Assembly: GCA_036939755.1 (NCBI GenBank)
Contig: JALLAZ010000973.1
Location: 1-10,948, forward strand
Reading direction: 5' to 3'
Source: Stephanodiscus triporus
Taxonomy: Eukaryota; Bacillariophyta; Thalassiosirophyceae; Thalassiosirales; Thalassiosiraceae
Length of the DNA: 10,948 nucleotides
Translations under genes and position numbers: made by a program
In this document: one piece after another, positions 9,046 to 10,948 of the stretch
Layout: each line of letters starts with the position of its first letter
Position numbering within the stretch: the first letter of the stretch is position 1
The notes under the pieces: model-generated
Told to the model about the DNA's origin: nothing
Databases searched by the model: none
Seen by the model: the letters and a program-made list of their open reading frames with translations, nothing else

Positions 9046-9092
9046 AAATTTGTCTGCATTTCTTACCATCAAACATGGTCACAACAAATGCT
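9046..9092 (+). repeat. Direct repeat copy 1 (47 bases)
   Basis: The 47 bases from AAATTTGTCTGCATTTC to CAAATGCT recur at 9358-9405 with three substitutions and one inserted base. The copies are 312 bases apart and enclose the GAGCCR minisatellite. The similarity stops sharply at both edges. Whether the copies belong to a longer dispersed family cannot be told here. Confidence 0.8.
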
Positions 9093-9127
9093 TTAGGAGG
9101 AAATGGACCAAGACTCAGCTGGACCCA

Positions 9128-9296
9128 CAGCCCAAGCCAGAGCTGCATGCTGATCCATAGCCAGAGCCCTTGCTGTAACCGGAGCTGTAGCCGGAGCCGG
9201 AGCCAGAGCCAGAGCCAGAGCCTGAGCGAGAGCCAGAGCCGAAGCCGAAACCGGAGCCAGAGTTGGCACTGGAGCCGGAGCCGGAGCTGGAGCGGT
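9128..9296 (+). repeat. GAGCCR hexamer minisatellite
   Basis: The consensus unit is six bases, GAGCCR or close variants (GAGCCG, GAGCCA, GAGCTG, GAAGCC phase-shifted), with the purest run around 9192-9240. On the plus strand one frame reads as alternating Ser-Arg/Ser-Gln, and on the minus strand as Ala-Pro/Ala-Leu. Those open frames are a product of the six-base period and I do not call them genes. The edges are degenerate, as in an ageing slippage array. Confidence 0.75.
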
Positions 9297-9357
9297 AAGC
9301 ATCAAGTTGGAAATATATTCTGATTCTGAATATTTCTCCATTTCATGTCAATCATCT

Positions 9358-9405
9358 AAATTTGTTTGCATTTCTTACCATCAGAACATGGTCAAAACAA
9401 ACGCT
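9358..9405 (+). repeat. Direct repeat copy 2 (48 bases)
   Basis: Second copy of the repeat at 9046-9092, with 44 of 47 aligned bases the same and one extra G. Its similarity to copy 1 ends at GCT (9403-9405), only a few bases before a TA dinucleotide (9408-9409) and the sequence leading into the transposase remnant. Confidence 0.8.
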
Positions 9406-9721
9406 ATTACTGTGGTCACATAAGTGCCGCACGGGGCTCCCGCCCAGTTTTTTGTTTTTCGGAGCTCCAAATCCAAATTTCCGCCGGCCAATTTTGGCAG
9501 CGTAATCAAGGTAAAATTGGAATATCTCATCAACTGCTCGTCGGATCAGCTCGCCAGGGGTGTCGAATGAAATGGCTTTATCCCGCGTGTCGGGGGATGC
9601 CCTATTTGCCGCTCACCAATTTTTTTTGCCCTTTCAATGACCATTCCCCCCCGCAGGACGATGGGGCGACTTACTAGCTTCGCCGAGGCCCTTCTCCCCC
9701 GCTCTCCCCCCACGCGTCGAA
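9406..9721 (+). other. Non-coding 5' part of transposon remnant (inferred)
   Basis: No gene is recognised. The sequence differs from the AT-richer DNA before it and leads directly into the transposase start at 9722, so it is probably the element's left end and leader. A possible terminal repeat is TGGTCACATA (9413-9422), whose reverse complement matches TATGTGATCA (10583-10592) at nine of ten bases. That is weak evidence. The plus-strand frame at 9366-9677 has no domain and is rejected as a gene. Confidence 0.35.
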
Positions 9722-10522
9722 ATGCCTCTCGTCGAAGATATTATCACAATGCATGGGGTGCAGGAAAACGTGAATGGTGGTATTTTTATCCCTGATGCCC
9801 CGTATGGCTACGAGAAGAAGCTCGAGGTCGCTTCGGCCTACCTACGCGGCCTCGAGCAGAATCCCCCCACCACGATAGCCTCCGTCTCTCGAGAATGTAT
9901 GGTCTGTCAAAGGTTTGTAGATAAGGTCCTTGATGAGCTCAATGCCAATGGCAGGGTCCTTCGCCCAGCGGAAATACAGCGCGAGGAGAGGGAAACGAAT
10001 ATCACCGGTTTAGCTGCCACCATCATCCTTCGTCTCTACATGGAGAAGTCGAGCCGTTCATTACGCTCGTATCGAGACCTGCTCTTCATGTACACAGGCA
10101 TCATCGTTTCCGAATCAACCATTTCAAGGTTCTTTTTGCATGTCTGATTCCTTTTTTGATGTTGTTGTCGATGCTATTAACGAAGGGTTCTTGCGATTGG
10201 GAGATGTGCTGATGTTGGACAACGCGAGAATCCATAACGGCGGAGACAACGAGGCGATCGTGGAATGGTTGTGGATGCGGTTTGATATTTTTTCACTTAG
10301 CTTCCAACACGGTAACTGGAGTTGAATCCGATCGAGCTAATTTAGAGTTATCTCGTTCAGAAATTGCAGACATATCCACTCACAATTTTGCGTGAGAATA
10401 TGCGAGCGATTGGATGCTCAACGGATGCAGCAGCGTATGTGGCAAAGGAGATTCTTGATAGAGTAACGCATGATTTGGTTTGGCAATGCGTGAAGCATTG
10501 CTACAAGGATATTATGGTCTAA
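9722..10522 (+). pseudogene. IS630/Tc1-like DDE transposase, internally deleted
   Basis: The first fragment (9722-10147, 141 residues) contains a helix-turn-helix-like region (TTIASVSRECMVCQRFVDKV) and an RSYRDLLFMYTGIIVSESTI segment typical of the region before the DDE domain in algal IS630/Tc1-type transposases. The second (10140-10325, another frame) has GDVLMLDNARIHNGGDN, which carries the second catalytic Asp. The third, in yet another frame from about 10312 to the stop at 10520-10522, has ELNPIELI with the third acidic residue, an internal TAG just after it, and the tail KEILDRVTHDLVWQCV. The part that should carry the first catalytic Asp, roughly 90-100 residues, is missing between the first two fragments. 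The gene is dead: one large deletion, at least one further frameshift and an internal stop. The HTH and family assignment are by recognition of motifs, not by alignment. Confidence 0.8.
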
Positions 10523-10613
10523 TAGCTATCTATTTCATAATCGTCCTCATTTCAATGAATAAATATAGCCATCTATTTTATGTATGTGATCAAAAAGAAT
10601 AACTCACACCTAT

Positions 10614-10948
10614 ATGACCTCCGGGACCTCTACAACCTCCGGAGTTATCAAAATGAATGCCTAAGAAATCCGGGACCACCACAACCACAGGGACCTCCAC
10701 GACCTCCGTGTCCTCCGGGACCTCCTCCGGGACCTCCTCTGGGACCTCCTCCGATACCTCCGGGACCTCCATGATCTCTGTAGCCTCCGGGACCTCCGGG
10801 ACCTCCGGGACCTCCTCCGGGACCTCCATGATCTCCATAGCCTCCGTGACCTCCACATCCTCCGTGACCTCCGGGACCTCCAGGACCTCCATGATCTCCG
10901 TAGCCTCCATGACCTCAACGAACTCCATTACATCCGGGACCTCCAGGA
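10614..10948 (+). repeat. GGACCTCC minisatellite, cut by window end
   Basis: Units are 9 bases (GGGACCTCC) and 12 bases (TCCGGGACCTCC), with 18-base variants containing ATGATCTCCRTAGCCTCC. A few imperfect units (10614-10641) come first, then about 25 bases of unique sequence, then a continuous array from about 10670 to the end. All units are multiples of three, so one plus-strand frame reads Thr-Ser-Gly repeats without stops to the window end, and the minus strand reads Glu-Val-Pro/Glu-Val-Met repeats. No start, signal peptide or unique domain is attached, so I call it a repeat. It could be part of a repetitive gene continuing beyond the window. Confidence 0.75.

Noticed and set aside
9042..9677. 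Plus-strand open frames at 9042-9323 (Ser/Arg/Gln-rich) and 9366-9677
   Set aside because: The first is a product of the six-base repeat; the second has no domain and lies in transposon flank.
10590..10928. Minus-strand Glu/Val/Pro-rich open frame of 112 residues
   Set aside because: It is wholly explained by the three-base-periodic minisatellite and has no unique coding sequence.
10614..10948. Collagen-like Pro-Pro-Gly protein on the plus strand
   Set aside because: The PPG frame is broken by TGA and TAG in the ATGATCTCC and GTAGCC units.
9046..10948. CRISPR array or other spacer-repeat system
   Set aside because: Repeats are only two copies or simple minisatellites without unique spacers, and the context is eukaryotic.

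Overview
The window looks like nuclear DNA of a eukaryotic alga, most probably a diatom or another stramenopile. The evidence is one large gene split by fifteen short GT-AG introns (71 to 111 bases), a secreted protein with a Thr/Pro/Ser-rich KPTT/RSPT stalk and small four-cysteine module of the kind common in diatom proteins, moderate GC content, and scattered small transposon and minisatellite material. The species cannot be told from the sequence alone.

Bases 1 to about 656 carry no convincing gene. They hold several short hairpins (128-235), a GC-rich block bounded by an 11-base inverted repeat with flanking TAA (250-477, a possible PIF/Harbinger-type MITE), and a probable promoter/5' UTR with two perfect palindromes just before the large gene.

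Bases 657 to 8791 form one gene on the plus strand. I built it by hand as 16 exons that join in frame to a protein of 2289 residues: signal peptide, four-Cys module, Thr/Pro/Ser stalk (partly built from tandemly duplicated exon-intron units), then a DUF1800 domain broken into three pieces by two long Cys-containing insertions, and finally a complete DUF1501 domain. In bacteria DUF1800 and DUF1501 proteins are usually encoded by adjacent genes and exported. Here both are in one secreted polypeptide. Neither family has a well-established biochemical role; DUF1501 resembles the alkaline phosphatase/sulfatase fold, so a secreted hydrolase or cell-surface role is an inference only.

Bases 8792 to 9721 are intergenic: the 3' flank of the gene, then a GAGCCR hexamer minisatellite lying between two copies of a 47-base direct repeat. 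Bases 9722 to 10522 are a decayed IS630/Tc1-like (DDE) transposase with an internal deletion and frameshifts. Bases 10614 to the window end are a GGACCTCC-type minisatellite whose units are multiples of three bases; it runs off the window edge.

The item most worth attention is the giant intron-rich DUF1800-DUF1501 fusion with its insertions and duplicated stalk exons. The rest is ordinary repeat and transposon debris.
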